Of a DNA stretch of 64,000 bases, positions 22,801 through 37,465 are shown in pieces. Source of the stretch: Plotosus lineatus (Eukaryota > Chordata > Actinopteri > Siluriformes > Plotosidae); NCBI GenBank assembly GCA_024760905.1, contig CM045737.1:18350848-18414847 (forward strand). Direction: 5' to 3'. The first letter of the stretch is position 1. Each line of letters starts with the position of its first letter. Below the pieces are notes generated by a model that saw nothing but the letters and a program-made list of their open reading frames with translations, did not search any database and had not been told where the DNA came from. Made by a program: the position numbers and the translations under genes.

Positions 22801-25800
22801 CAGGACCAACTGCTTTTCCACTCTTCATCCTCTTCAATGCCCTCCTCACTTCACCCTGACTAATCTTTGCTACTTCCTGGTCCTCAACAGTCACCTCTTC
22901 TACTCTTTTTTGTCTCTCATTTTCCTCATTCATCAGCTCTTCAAAGTACTCTTTCCATCTTCTCAGCACACTTCTGTCATCAGTCAACACGTTTCCCACT
23001 ATGTCCTTAATCACTCTAACTTGCTGCACGTCCTTCCCATCTCTATTTCTCTGCTGTGCCAACCTGTATAGATCATTTTCTCCCTCTTTACTTTCCAACC
23101 GAGCATACAAGTCATCATACGCCCTCTGTTTGGCCTTTGACACCGCCACTTTTGCCTTATGCTGTGTCTCACCGTACTCCTGTTTACTCTCTTCGGTCCT
23201 CTCTATGTCCCATTTCTTCTTAGCTAACCTCTTTTGTACACACTCCTGCACTTCTTCATTCCACCACCAAGTCTCCTTATCTCCTCTCCTTCCAGAGGAC
23301 ATGCCAAGTACTCTCCTACCTGTCTCCCTGATCACATTAGCTGTAGTTGTCCAGTCATCTGGAAGCACTTCCTGACCACCAAAAACCTGTTTCAACTCCT
23401 CCTTGAAGACAATACGACACTCTTCCTTTTTCAGCTTCCACCATTTTGTCTTCTGCTCTGCCTTTGTGTTCTTCACCTTTCTTACCATCAGCATCATCCT
23501 GCACACCACCATCCTATGCTGTTTGGCAACACTCTCACCCACTACTACTTTTCAGTCACTGACTTCCTTCAAATTACATCGCCTACACAAGATGTAGTCT
23601 ACTTGTGTGCTCCTACCTCCACTTTTATAAGTCATCCTATGCTCCTCTCTCTTCTGGAAGAAAGTATTTACCACAGCCATTTCCATCCTTTTTTTGCAAA
23701 ATCTATCAACATCTGTCCTTCTGTGTTCCTGTCCTGGATACCAAACCTGCCCATCACTTCCTCGTCCCCTCTGTTGCCTGCAACAACATGTCCATTGAAG
23801 TCTGTCCCAATGACCACTCTTTCACCTCTAGTGATACTCTGCATCACTTCATCTAAGTCACTCCAGAATCTCTCCTTCTCTTCTCACTCACATCCTGCCT
23901 GCGGGGCATAAGCACTAACAACGTTGAACATCACACCTTCAATTTATAACTTGAGACTCATCACTCTGTCTGACACGGTTTTCACTTCTAGAACACTCCT
24001 TCAAGATGATTCGTACTCCATTTATCTTCCCATCCACACCATGAAAAAACAGTTTAAACCCTGCTCCTAAGCTTCTAGCCTTGCTACCATTCCACCTGGT
24101 CTCCTGAACACAAAGTATGTCCACCTTCCTCCTCTGCATCATGTCAGCCAGCTCTCTGCCTTTTCCTGACATAGTTCCAACATTCAAAGTCCCTACTCTC
24201 AGTCCTAAACTCATGCTTTTCCTCTTCTCTCTTGGCCTACGGACACGCCTCCCGCCTCTCCTTCTTCGACCAACATTTGTCCAATTTCCACCAGCACCCT
24301 GTTGGTTAACAGCACTGATGGCGGTCGTTGTTAACCCGGGCCTCGACCAATCCGGTATGAAATTTGTCTTTACGGTTTGCATTTTGTATTCTGGCAAAAG
24401 TTTTACGTTGGATGCCCTTCCTGTCGCAACCCTCTGCATTTATTCGGGCTTGGGACCGGCGTGAGGGCGGGCACTTGTTTGTGCCCCCCCTCACGGCTAC
24501 ATTGTGGGGTCAATTTACTGTATCTCCAAAAAACAGGTCCTGTGAGGTGCTCCTAATATGCGGTGGTAAGCACCTAGTAGAAGTAGTCAAATTAAGGACA
24601 AAAAGTGGAGTGGAAAGAGTGTCATGGGTGCCCAATTCTGATTAATTAATAGAGTAAAGGCTAGTAATTCTGGTCTGATCCCACAACAGAGCTACTGTAC
24701 TGTAGAAACTGCTAAAATGGGTCATGCTGGATATGATTAAAGCGAACGCACAGTGCATTGCATTGCAGCTTGCTTTGTATGGGTCTGCCTACCCACAGTG
24801 GAATCAGGTGGGTTTAATGTTTAAACTATGAAGCTATGTTTAACGTGGCTGTTTTTCTTAGCCATCCATTTAGAAATGCACATGGTGCTGTTTCACTATC
24901 TCAAATCTCAATCAGTGCTGAGTGCTACAATTACGATGCTGAAGGTTTCGGTCATGCAAGCATATCTCTTTAAAAAAGTTTAAAGATCGTTAGTGGAAAT
25001 GCCTTTTTCAAGTTTATTAAAGGAAAGTGATTTGGCACATTTGTGAATGATTTGTCCACACAAAGGTTTCATTCTGGATTAAATTTGGGCTTCTGCATAT
25101 GGAGTGTATTTTCATTTTCACTTCTTTCTTAAACTTTTACTGAGTGACTGATGGTAATTCATATTACTCAGTAACTACTTTTAATTAATCAGTAACTATA
25201 GAAAAACTATTATAGAGAGAAGTTATGTGCTGTTTCATTCAGGAACATAGAAGGACATGGAAGTCCACGTGCTTTTAGTGCCGACCACAAAATAAATCAT
25301 AAGCAAAGGTTGCATTGTGTTGGAAACATTCATCAGCTCAAGTTGAGACAACAGAGTTTTTTTCTTGAGAAAAAAAATTTGCTTCAGTACTAAAATCTTT
25401 GTTTCTCGATCTACAAAATAACAATCTATTTTACAGTGCTGTGCAAAAGACCAATTTCTGACATTTTTTGCACATTTGTCACGGTCATCCATTTCAGATC
25501 AAGCAAACCTAAATATTTTACAAAGATGAAACACAAGTCAACACAAAACGTAGTTTTCAGTGCCAATTGCATTTATTAAGGGGAAAAAGCATCTGAACCT
25601 ACAAGGGCCCGTGTGAATAAGTAGGTAAAGGTAGGTAAAGTCTGTTGGGTTTTTACACCCGAGCCTTGTGGCTAATCAGGCCGGTGCTTATCCCCGGTTT
25701 CCATAGCATGAAGCGACCAGGAGTTCAACTCCCCCTGGATGGGACGCTAGTCCATCACAGGTTACCTTCCCAGTATATTTTTACTGGTAGCCATTTATAC

Positions 25801-28536
25801 TGCTGGGTGAAGAGAGGCACGCTTGTGATTGAGAAGGTGCCCAGTGGTCTTAGCACAGTGAGGGTCTCAGTGGGATTTGAACTCGCAACCTCCCGATCAT
25901 GAGTGCAGCACCCTAACCACTATGCCACCGGCCCCCACGTTATGTGTGAATAGGTAATTGCCCCCTAAAGCTGGTTGAACCACCTTATGCAGCAAAACTG
26001 CAGTCAAGTGTTTTTGCTAAGAGGCGCTGAGTCTTTCATATCGCTGTGATGGGATTCTGGCCCAATCTTCTCTGCAGAATTGTTTAAGATCAACCAGATC
26101 GGATGGTTTTCAGGCATGAACAGCGTTTTTAAGGTCATGCCAAAGTATCTCAATAGGGTTCAGGTCAGGACTTTGACTAGGCCGCTCCAAAACCCTCATT
26201 TTGGTTTTTTTGGGTTTTTTTCGCCATTCAGAAGTGGACTTGCTGGTGAGATTTGGATCATTGTTTTGCTGCAGAACCCAGGTGCACTTTAGCTTGAGGT
26301 CTCGAACTGATGGACAAATATTCTTTGCCAGGATTTCTTGGTAGCGAGCAGAATTCATGGTTCCATCAATCATGACAAGTCGTCCAGGTCCTAAAGCAGC
26401 AAAGAAGGCCCAGCTCATCACACTTCCACCATCATGTTTCACTGTTGGCACAATATTCTTTTTATCAAATGTAGTGTTCCTTTTGTGCCAGATGTAATGG
26501 GATGCATTTCTCCCAAAAAGTTCAACTTTAGTTTCATTAGTCCAGAGGCCATTATCCCAAAAGCTGTGGGGATGATCAAGATGATTCTTGGAAAAAGTCA
26601 GTCGTGCCTTGATATTCTATTTTGTCAAAAGTGGCTTTCACCTCAGAACCCTTCCATGGATGCCATTTTTTTCCTTGTGTCTTTCTGATGGTGGAGTCAT
26701 GAACATTGACATTAACTGAGGCAAGTGAGGCTTGTAGTTGTTTCGAAGGGGTTTTTGGATCCTTTGTGACTTCTCCGGTTAGTCTGCGCCGTGCTCTTGG
26801 AGTAATTTTGGTAGGTTGGCCACTCCTGGGAAGGGTAACCACTGTGCAATGTCTTCTTTATTTATGGATAATGGCTCAGACAGTGGTCCACTGGAGTCCC
26901 AAAGATTTACCAGTGACTTTGCCTCCTTTCCCAGACTGAGACATCTCTAGAATTTTCTTTCTTGTTTGCACTTGAAGCTTACTGGATCGCGACATAATGA
27001 TGTGTGTTCAGTATGGCCTACCTCACCCTGTCAGACAGGTTTTATGTTAGGGATGTCCTGATTGGAAATGCCTGGGTGTGGCCATGAAATTGAACTCAGT
27101 TTTCCACAATAATAGGATTAATCACAATTACCTCACCTTTTAACAAGGGGGCAATTACTTTTTCACAGAAGTTCATGTAGGTTTGGATAGGATTTTTCTT
27201 TGAACAAAAAAAAAAAAAAATCACAATGGGAAAACTGCATTTTTTGAATACTTGGATTATCGTTGTGTAATGTTTAAATTTGTTTGATCATCTGAAAAAG
27301 TTAAGTGTGACAAAGGTGCAGAAATGTAAAAAATCAGTAAGGGGGCAAAAACTTTGGCACAGCACTGTATTCATGATTCAGCATCTGATACAGTATTTCA
27401 CATATATTTCATTTTGCTAACTGAATCATGACTTAACATAACATAACATAACATAACATGAGTGGTGAGAACAGGCCATTCAGCCCAACTAAGCTCACCA
27501 TTGTCCTATTCTAAAGTGACTCTAACCTTAAAGACGCACCATGACTAGATGGTATCCAGCACTAGATCAAGTCTGCTTTTGAAGACTTGTAAGGTTTCTG
27601 CTTCGACAACGTGGTTAGGCAATCTATTCCACACTGAAATTACCCTCTGCGAGAAAAAATATTTCCTAATATTTGTGCTATTTCCTAATATTTGTGCTTA
27701 ATAATTTTAAAACATGTTCTCCCCTCTTTGTGCAGTAAAGGGGAAGAATGTCATCCTGTAGTGACACCTTGCCCATTGTGAAGCATAAATAACACTCAAA
27801 ATGGGAGTGGCTCAGTGGTTAATGCTCTGGGTTGCTGATCTATTGGTTGGTAGTTCAAGCCCTAGTACCAGCAAGCTGTCACTGTTGGGCCTGTGAGAAT
27901 GGCCCATAACTCTCAATTGCTCAGTTGGATGCAAAAGGCAAAAATGTAAATCACTCTAGATAAGAGTGTCTGCCAAATGCTGTAAATGTAAAAATGCACT
28001 GCCTGGCTCATTCCTTCATTGTCACAGGTATGTTGGAGCATTTTAAGGGTTTCCACTACCAATCAAAAATGCATGCCTCCGAGTGCCACAAAACATGTAT
28101 AACACAGGCCCTAATGTCGCTAGTATGAGATGACACATGGCAAAGGGTTTTGTACGAGCTACTGCTTACTTTTGCTGCATGTGCATTATTGTGCTTCGCT
28201 GAACATTCTTTTGCTGCAGGAGAAGAGAACATTTTGATTTCATGACCTTAATCTGTTTAATTTTACTTGTCATTTTGCTTATGATAAAGGAGATTATTTT
28301 TCGATATGCAGTTTATTAGTACATAAGCCTCTAGCTAATAGCCAGGGTTTTTTTTTTTGTGATGCAGGTCGAAGAGCACAAAAACATTCAGACTCCTCTG
28401 CTCCAGTGTGATCTTTTAAACCCCCCCCCTCTTTAAAAGTCTAAATTAACTTTAACCACTTAATAACTATGAACTCATCAGACAATGTGCGAAGGCAGGG
28501 TACATCCTGAATTGCTCGCCAGACCATTGCAAAGTG

Positions 28537-28604
<68 letters not shown>

Positions 28605-31600
28605 CATTCATTCGCCCATCTACAGGCAATTTGAAACAGCCAGTTAGCCTAATACACATGTTTTGGACTGTGGGCGTGCCTGGGGACTCCATGCAAGCAT
28701 GGTGGGCACTCGAGACAGAAACACCCAAACCTGGAACGAGGACCCAATACCTTCTTGCTGTGAGGTGGAGGAGCTAACCACTATGTTACTGTTCCACCCA
28801 CAAACTTAATTAATTCTCAAGATAATTGGAATAACTGTGGCTACTAAAAGCCAATTCACATGAATGTTTTTTGTTGTTTTTTTGTGATACATAATACATA
28901 CAATTTCACCAGCAGTCAAAATGTATACAGTTCAAGTGCATGACAACACAATGAATAATGGCTGGTTAAAAATTCTGCAACCATGAACCACATCTGTGAG
29001 CAAAACATGGTGTTGTTCATTGGTGGCCACATGGTGGGTATGGCCTGCATACCTGCATGAATTGTACACTAGGAGGCACTAAACAATAATTTATGGGAAA
29101 CAGAAAGCCAGTACGGGCAGCAGTGGGTTAAAGCTCTGGTTTACTGATCGGCAGGTTAGGATTGAGCTCCAGAACTGCCAGGTTGCCACTGTCGGACAAG
29201 GACCTTAACCTTATTGGCTCAAGCTATCTTTATAGTGGGGAGAAATATGTAACAAGAATCAATCTAGCAATTAGAATTTGATCTCAGAAGTAGCTGCATA
29301 AATTCCTCATTCTTCCATCGTCAACAAGTCGAGTCCCTTTTGCTTCTAATTTGTATATCTGAAGTAAGCTTAAAATGTAATTTAAAACAAATTTGAATTA
29401 ATTTAAAACTTGGGGTCAACTAAACAAGGTAAAGGAGGGTGTGGGGGAAGTGAAGAAGAGAGCAGCTGGAGTTGTGTTTCAGAGAAGAGAATCTGCAAGA
29501 GTGGACAGGAAAGGTTTATAACACAGTTCATTTTCTGTAACCACTTTATCCTAATTAGGGTTGCAGGTAGGCTGGCGCCCATCCCAGCCGACTCCAGGCA
29601 AGAGCAGAGTACACCCTGGACAGCTCGCCAGGCCATCGCAGGACAGAAACACACTGATGGCTATGCAGCTACTGTTGTTGAAAGTCAGCAATGGTTCTTT
29701 TATATAAACCTCACACCATAGACAGTGAGAGACATGGCCGGCCTTTGATAACCCAGTTAGCTGCACTGTGGGGACAATGACAACCTTGTGGGACTCGAAC
29801 CCCCAACCTTAGGATCAGCGATCAAGCGCCCTATACCACTAGGCTACCACTGCCCTTTTATAAGACAGTATGGGTTGGATACAGTAGCACTAACAAACCG
29901 ACAGCTGGAAATGACAGAGATAGAATCAGGACAGAATTAGAAACATAGGCATTAGAGGGGCAGTAAAGACAGGAGTGTTCAGGATGAATTGAGAGCAGCC
30001 AGACTGAGATGGTTTGGCGTGTGCTGAGAAGGGATGAGGGGCATATTGTTCGAAAAATATTGAGGGAATGCATTGATGTGGTGAGGGAGCACATGCAGGT
30101 GATTGGCACGTGTCGGTGTACCTGTACTCACTCTGAATGAGCATGCATAAAACATACCATAGTGCTAATAACTCGACTCACAATGCAGAGCTCGCCCAAC
30201 CAGTCTGTTATGATTAAAAATATATATATATAAAGTACAGTATAATAATTTAATTTCAGCTTGCTTTTCATTCATAGGACTATCAAAACTCTTCAAAAAA
30301 CAAAAGGTTTAATGAAGCACCATTATATATCATCATCTTTTCTTTTCGGCTTTTTTCCGTTCTCGAGAGTTACCACAGCGAATCATCTGATTCGCACATT
30401 TGATTTGGCATAGGTTTTTTACGCCAGATGCCCTTCCTGTCGCAACCCTTTAGCAAGGGACAGAAACACGCTGACAGCTTTGCAGCTACTCTTTACGAAA
30501 GTCAGCAATGGTTCTTTTACATGCCTCTCACCATAGACAGTGAGAGACATGGCTGGCCTTTGATAACCCAGTTAGCTGTCCTGGGAGGACAGTGACAACC
30601 CTGTGGGGACTCGAACCCCCAACCTTAGGATCAGCGATCCTGCGCCCTATCCACTAGACCATCACTGCCCCCACCATTGTACACCATTGATCTGAGTATC
30701 CTGTCTTTATGGTATGTAGATGACTTTGAGAGGACATCGACTCACAAAATTAAAATCATCATAAATTATTTGCTCTCTGGGTTATGTCCACTCACCAAGA
30801 CTGCAGGCATTTTTTGGACTCTCAGGACTACTGAAATTAACCATTTCAGTTAAACCATAAAGTTTTTTGCAGCCTCAGTGCTGATAAATATTATGGCCAA
30901 AGGGTGATTGCTGCCTGACCAATCACATACATATGTGCTTCTTGAACATCCCATTCTATATATAAGCTCTTTGGTTGTCCAAATAAATTCTTTTGACTCC
31001 GTGAGAGTTTGAAATATTGCTGTAGCGATTTGTGGTCATTCACTTTATGAGAGAACAGGCACTGATTTTCGGCTTAGGGTGCAATCACTGTTTCAGTTCA
31101 TCCGAAAGGTGTTCAGTGGGGTTGAGGTCAGGAGACTATCTATGAAGGAGACTTTTCTTTGCCCACACCACCCCTAGCAAACCATGCCTTCACGGACCTT
31201 TCTTTGAAGACAGGAGCATTGTCGTGCTCAAACTCTTAGTTAATTTAATTTTTCATTTTATGAACCGCTTAACCCGAATTAGGATTGCGTGGAGGCTGGT
31301 GCCCATTTGAGCCGATTCTGGACGAGGGCAGAATACACCCTGGACAGCTCGCCAGGCCATGACAGGGTGGAAGCATTGTGATGGCAATGTAGCCTACTCT
31401 TTACAAAAGTCAGCAATGGGTCTTTTACATGCCTCTCACAAAAGACAATGAGAGACATGGCTAGACTTTGATAACTCAGTTAGATGCACTGGGGGAACAG
31501 CAGTGAAAACCCGATGGCTGAGGGACTTGAACTCCTGACCTTGGGATTGGTAATCCAGCACCCAAGGGGAGCCTTGGGACAGGGTCATTTCTGGTAAATT

Positions 31601-32142
31601 ACATTAGCAAATGAGGATTAATGTTTACATTATATGTTTGGATTTAAATAAGTCAGTAAGGCACTCTTTGCGGAAAGGACTCTTTTGCCTCAAACAAGGT
31701 AACTGTATTTTTTAATTGACTCCCTCCCAGACTTGAATTCTCACTTTGCAATGCACTTCCATCTTGATATTCATTGTCGTCATCTAAATCTAATGTTGTT
31801 ATGGTAACAAGTAGACAAAAATCTTCTTTAATGTGTATATTTTGCAGAATCTTTGATTTCCATATTTCCAATACAGTGGTACCTCACCTTACGAAATTAT
31901 TCCGTTTCAGAGCCTTTTTCTTAACCTGGAGTTTTCGTAAATTGAACCGCATTTTACATGTAAAACGTGTGATTCATTCCAAGGCTCCCAATACTGCCCC
32001 ATAAACCCTTAAAAATTATAAAAGCATACCTTTTAAGATCTCCTTCTGCTTCAATATCGTACCGATGGTAGACAGGTTTGGCCATATTCCTTTGCGATAT
32101 CACTTGAGCCCGTTTCTTCTTCTCACTCGCACCGGAAGTCGC

Positions 32143-32174
<32 letters not shown>

Positions 32175-35100
32175 TGACCATGCAGTCTTTACATTATAAT
32201 CTTACAAATGTTTAAGCAAGGTTAAACGCCTGAGTCAAGAAATAAAGCATGAAACAACAGTAACTCTGTCCTTTACATGAAAAGCATTATGGGAGATGCA
32301 GCTCCATAACAGCCAATGGGAGGGAGCTGTGTCATCCCTCCCAGTCAATGGGAGGCCAGCGGGGCGGGATGTTGGGAGATAACCAATAAGAGGGAGCTGC
32401 GTCATCCCTCCTAGCCAATGGGAGGCTAGCGGGGCAGGATGTTGGGAGATAGGCAATGGGTGGTAGCTGCGTCATCCCTGCTAGCCAATGGGAGTCCAGC
32501 GGGCGGGATGTTTGCACGTCATTGATGGGAGAGCAGCTCGTGCATTGTTTTAATATTTGAATGGCGCGTTGCAATGTTTGAATGTTGAATGGCGCGTATG
32601 AATGTTTGAATGGCAAGTTTGGCGTGTTTCGTAAGGAGAACTTGTTTCGTATACAGAGACAAAAATTTTTGGAAAATGTTTTTCGTAACCTGGATTTTTC
32701 GTTTGCTGGGACTATCATAAACTGAGGTACCACTGTATTACATTTTTTAAAATAAAACTTGTTACATGGCGAAGACTTGAAATATGCTTGGGGAGACTTG
32801 GGGCTATGAATGTAATCCACTGATTTCTGATGCCATGAAGATTTTTGTGAAAACTTCAAGATTTTCCATACAGTAACATTTTCATCTATTTTCTAAAATG
32901 TGTCCCAAGTCTCCCTGGTCTCCTCTACCACCGGGCCACTCCTGCATCTCCACTCTTAATTCATGTTCAGGTTACTTACATGAAGGTAAAGTTGCAGCAT
33001 ATGTAGATATTCACAGGTTTGGTAAAGACTCATATAAAAATGTGATGGTCAGGCATTCATAAACTTTGAAAACTACCAATTCAGTGAGTTGCACTATATG
33101 TTGAGTCTGACCCTTGGTGACTGTATTGCCTCAGAGTTTAATTGGGAATGGTTTTTACAGAGTAGGTCACTAGACCGTTCACCAATTTTTTTTCCTCTAC
33201 CCAGGCTTAGGATCGGCATGCATCGATGTTGACACATTTTCATTGCTGGGCCATTCAAACTTCACACCTAGGGTAAACCTGGAATGAGCCAGTGAGCCTA
33301 ATGTGGATGTCTTTGGACTGGGAGAAAAAAGTGAAAACTATGTTAATGCAGGAGAACATGCAAACTCATCATGGGGTGAAATCAAGACCTTGTTTTGAGC
33401 TAACATTCATTCATTCATTTTCTGTAACCATTGAATCCTAATTAGGGTCACGGGGAGGCTGGCGCTCATCCCAGCCAACTCTGGGTGAGGGCAGAGTACA
33501 CCCTAGACAGCTCACCAGACCATCGCAGGGCAGAAACACGCTGACGGCTATGCAGCTACTCTTGTTGAAAGTCAGCAATGGTTCTTTTACATGCCTCACA
33601 CCATAGACAGTGAGAGACATAACTGGCCTTTGATAACCCAGTTAGCTGCACTGGGGGGACAGTGACAACCCGTTGAAAGTGGGGCAGACCATACTCACCA
33701 TTGTTTTTTCACCTGTTCAACCAGATTGTTGTAGGGTTGAACCCATTGACTCATCAAGTGTAGTCTACATACACTAAACCTAACCAAAGAGGTATGCAAT
33801 ACTGAAAAAAAGCTGAAGGGGCCAGGACTGAGCCTTTAGAGTTGCAGTGGGAGTCCTGGGTAAAAGAAACAACATGAATGTAAACTGAGGAATTATATCT
33901 TTAAGGTGACTGTGAACTGGAATAGAAACTACTTGGAGGTCGTGTAATGAAGTTGCCGGATGAGGATCATGAGAGTTGCAGACAGGGGTATAACGTTTGC
34001 CTGTAACCTGATATACAGTTTGTTCAAAGTGGTGTATTTTAAAGAAACTAGAAATAATAGTTGATTAATTTAAAGTAGGATGCACACAAGTATTGCTACA
34101 TAACTATTTTAATAATTTGTTGATGCTACCTTTAAAGAAACTTTTTCATAAAGCCCTGAAAGACTGATCAGGTGCTAAAACCAAATGCTAAATCATCAAA
34201 AATTTAAACAGGAATCTTGTTCCCCTGGGCTTCCAAGCCTGATCTAATATAACCTATTGTTGCACGTCAGAGTGCCTGTGCCCAAGTCGTATTAAATATT
34301 GATGAAGCCAATTCCTGTACTCTAGGTTTCTGGGCAATGTGATAGAAGCTATCATATGTTTTACAAACAGAAAAAAAACACATTACTGGCAATCTTGAAC
34401 GTCTGAAAGCCGAGAGAATTCCTAGAACTCCATTAATAATATCATGAAAATTTCTGGTTACATAATGTATTGCTTTTCACTAATAATCTTTTGAACTGTC
34501 TTATCTGCGAGCCTCTTATAATCTGTCATCCACTTAAGAGATATCTCAAGTTCCCAGAACGTAATCACTACTAAAACATGCTCGTACGCATCACGTTGCT
34601 CTCACAGGATGCGCTCCAGAAGTTCTGTTTTCTCCCAGTTCCTGTTAGACACAGGTGCATGGAATGAATTAGGTCTGGAGCTCCTCCCCCGGCAGATTCT
34701 GCACACTCTTTACATCTTCTTTGTATTCCTCGTTGGGTGAGAGAGAAGCTCATCATACTTGGTTAAGGACATAGAAGGTAGAACAGTGGTAGCACTGCTA
34801 GGACTGCTGGGACAAAGTGAGAAGATGTAAGGACCAAGCCTTATGATCGATCACTCAAGATAAACTGCCTGTACAATGAATCTAGAGTCTAAAGGAAGGA
34901 GCCGAGAGCCAGAGCTTGAACTGTTTGTCAGGGTAAGAGAAAAAAAAGGGAAGTGGGGTGAGTGAGGCTGATGGCTTACATCCTCATGTTATTTTCTTTC
35001 AGCATTGATGTAATGGTTGCACAAGAGTTACAGACATAACCTAATATTTCATTGCATGAGGAGCTCTTTCAGAGATTATTATTATTATTATTACTATTCT

Positions 35101-37394
35101 TCATTCATTCGTTCGTTTTCTGAACCGTTTAATCCTAATTCGGGTCGCAGGGAGGCTGGCGCCCATCTCAGCCGACTCCAAGTGAGGGTGGAGTACACCC
35201 TGAACAGCTCACCAAACCATCACAGGGCCATATTATTATTTACAGAAACTATTTAGTGTTTTGTTATTTTTGTTTACAGGGATCCCTCACTTTCCGCGGT
35301 TAATTGGGACCGAGATCCCCCCCCAAGCGACTACCGATTTCCGCGAAGTAGGTTCAACCCCCCCCCCCCCATTGACATATACACACATGTATGTGTATAT
35401 AATATCAATAAATACATATTCAATGCTATAAGATGTAAATAAAATATGAATACACACACATACAGATGTGCGCCAAAGCACACAGATTGTGCACCTCACA
35501 TAAAATGTAAGTAGTTTTGATGTGGGGTTTTGGATTGTTTTTTGTTTGTTTAGAGGGGGTTTCTAATCGGCCTTGTTTTGCAGCATTTTCTTTAACTTTT
35601 TCCCCTATTCTTCCTCAATTTCCTCATTTTTTTAATTTGATGAATATTTAAAAAAAAACAAAAAAAAAAACAAAAAAAACCACGATGCACTGAAGCCGCA
35701 TGAATTGAAGCGCAAAGTAGCGAGAGATCCCTGTATATGTTTGCTAATGAATCCTAATTAACTGTGAAGATTAAGTCTAGTTTGGAGGTTGTGATGTTTC
35801 AGCACTGAAACTTTTCAGAGATGAGCAGCTGGAGGAGCAAATAACGAATGAGGTGCTGATACAAAGGAAATATTCCTTTACTTGCATACATGGAGTACAT
35901 GGTGTCCTCTGCAAAACACACAGGCAAACTCATACACAAAATGCTCATGTTCCCACTCAAGCGTTTCAAAGTGAAATGGAGCTTGTTTAATTTTCATAAA
36001 CTGCACATTGCCCAGTTAGCATTGCTCATTGATGTAAAAAGAACACCTCCCTTACTGAAATTGTACACCTGTTTATGGTCCCAAGGTGCACCACTATCAC
36101 CCAAGTGACTTTGTGAGTTGGAGCCCTGGTTCATACACACAGCTATCTGTGGTCGGAAGCCCATGAGTATGAATTGGCTAAGTTAATGAAACCCACGAGA
36201 GCGAATTCGCCTAGCTAGCAAGGAGGAAGGGCTTGGTATATGCTTATTTACCTGTCAGATCAAGTGATCAGTAGCCAATCATTGGTGACTGTAAGCTGCA
36301 GCATACAAGTGGTGGATAGTCCAAGTGTGTTATGAAAGTGGCAGTTGAAACATGCCATCATCACATGTCTTGAAGAAAGCATGTACAGTACTTGCCTTTA
36401 CCCTCCCTGGTGTGTGGTTTATGGAGCCATATCTTATGGTATTAAATTGGCTAAAATTGGAGGGGATTAATCACCGAAAAATTACCTATACCTGTAATCT
36501 GTACCATGTTTTTCCTTTTTTTTTTTTTTAAACGCATACCTAGTTCTATTGCTCTCAGTGGAGCTGTTGTTGGTTAAACGGCAATTTGCAATATAATATG
36601 GCATTTATATTCTTTTTCTATGTATTTTTTACTACATTTTCCCCCAAATAAGAAAAAAAACCAAGTGATTTTGTGCACTGGTATTAACTTCTTACACCAG
36701 CATTTCAAAAAATATTTATAACTGAGTACGTATTTTTGTTTTTTCATTCAAGATAGTATAGTATAGAAAGGGGCAGTGGTGGTCTAGTGGATAGGGTGCA
36801 GGATCACTGATCCTAAGGTTGGGGGTTCGAGTCCCCACAAGGTTGTCACTGTCTTCCCAGTGGAGCTAACTGGGTTATCAAAGGCCGGCCATGTCTCTCA
36901 CTGTCTATGGTGAGAGGCATGTAAAAGAACCATTGCTGACTTTCGTAACGAGTAGCTGAAAAGCCGTCAGCATGTTTCCGTCCCTTGCTAAAGGGTTGTG
37001 ACAGGAAGGGCATCCGACGTAAAAACCTATGCCAAATCAAATGTGCGAATCAGATGATTCGCTGTGGCGACTCTCGAGAAAAATGGAAAAAGCCGAAAGG
37101 AAGAAAGAAATTAAAGATAGTATAGAAATGATTACATACTTGAATAAATTAAAAACAGAATTAAATCAAACCATCTATGCAGTAATTATTGTACATAAGC
37201 CTTGTTTCACTGTGGTTAGTTGAGCATATTCTCTCTGTTGTCCCACCAGATATCACCTGATATCTTTTGTATAGGAGCAGTTTTAGAGTGTCATTTTGAT
37301 CACTAGGCTGTGCTCTATTTGTTTCTTGGGCAATTAGTGTTTTAGGATCCTAGCTGTTGCCTCTCTCGCTCTCTCTATAGAAATAAATACATAT

Positions 37395-37465
<71 letters not shown>

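Larger units (their letters stand above)
25434..27367 (-). mobile_element. Tc1-like transposon, another family
   Basis: Ends CAGTGCTGTGCAAAAGACC and (reversed) CAGTGCTGTGCCAAAGTTT, with TA at 25432 and 27368. The transposase remnant is on the minus strand, and a SINE lies at 25624-25943. Confidence 0.88.

Noticed and set aside
21512..23911. Long plus-strand frames (199 and 225 codons)
   Set aside because: Shadows of the LINE coding region on the opposite strand; they carry no domain.
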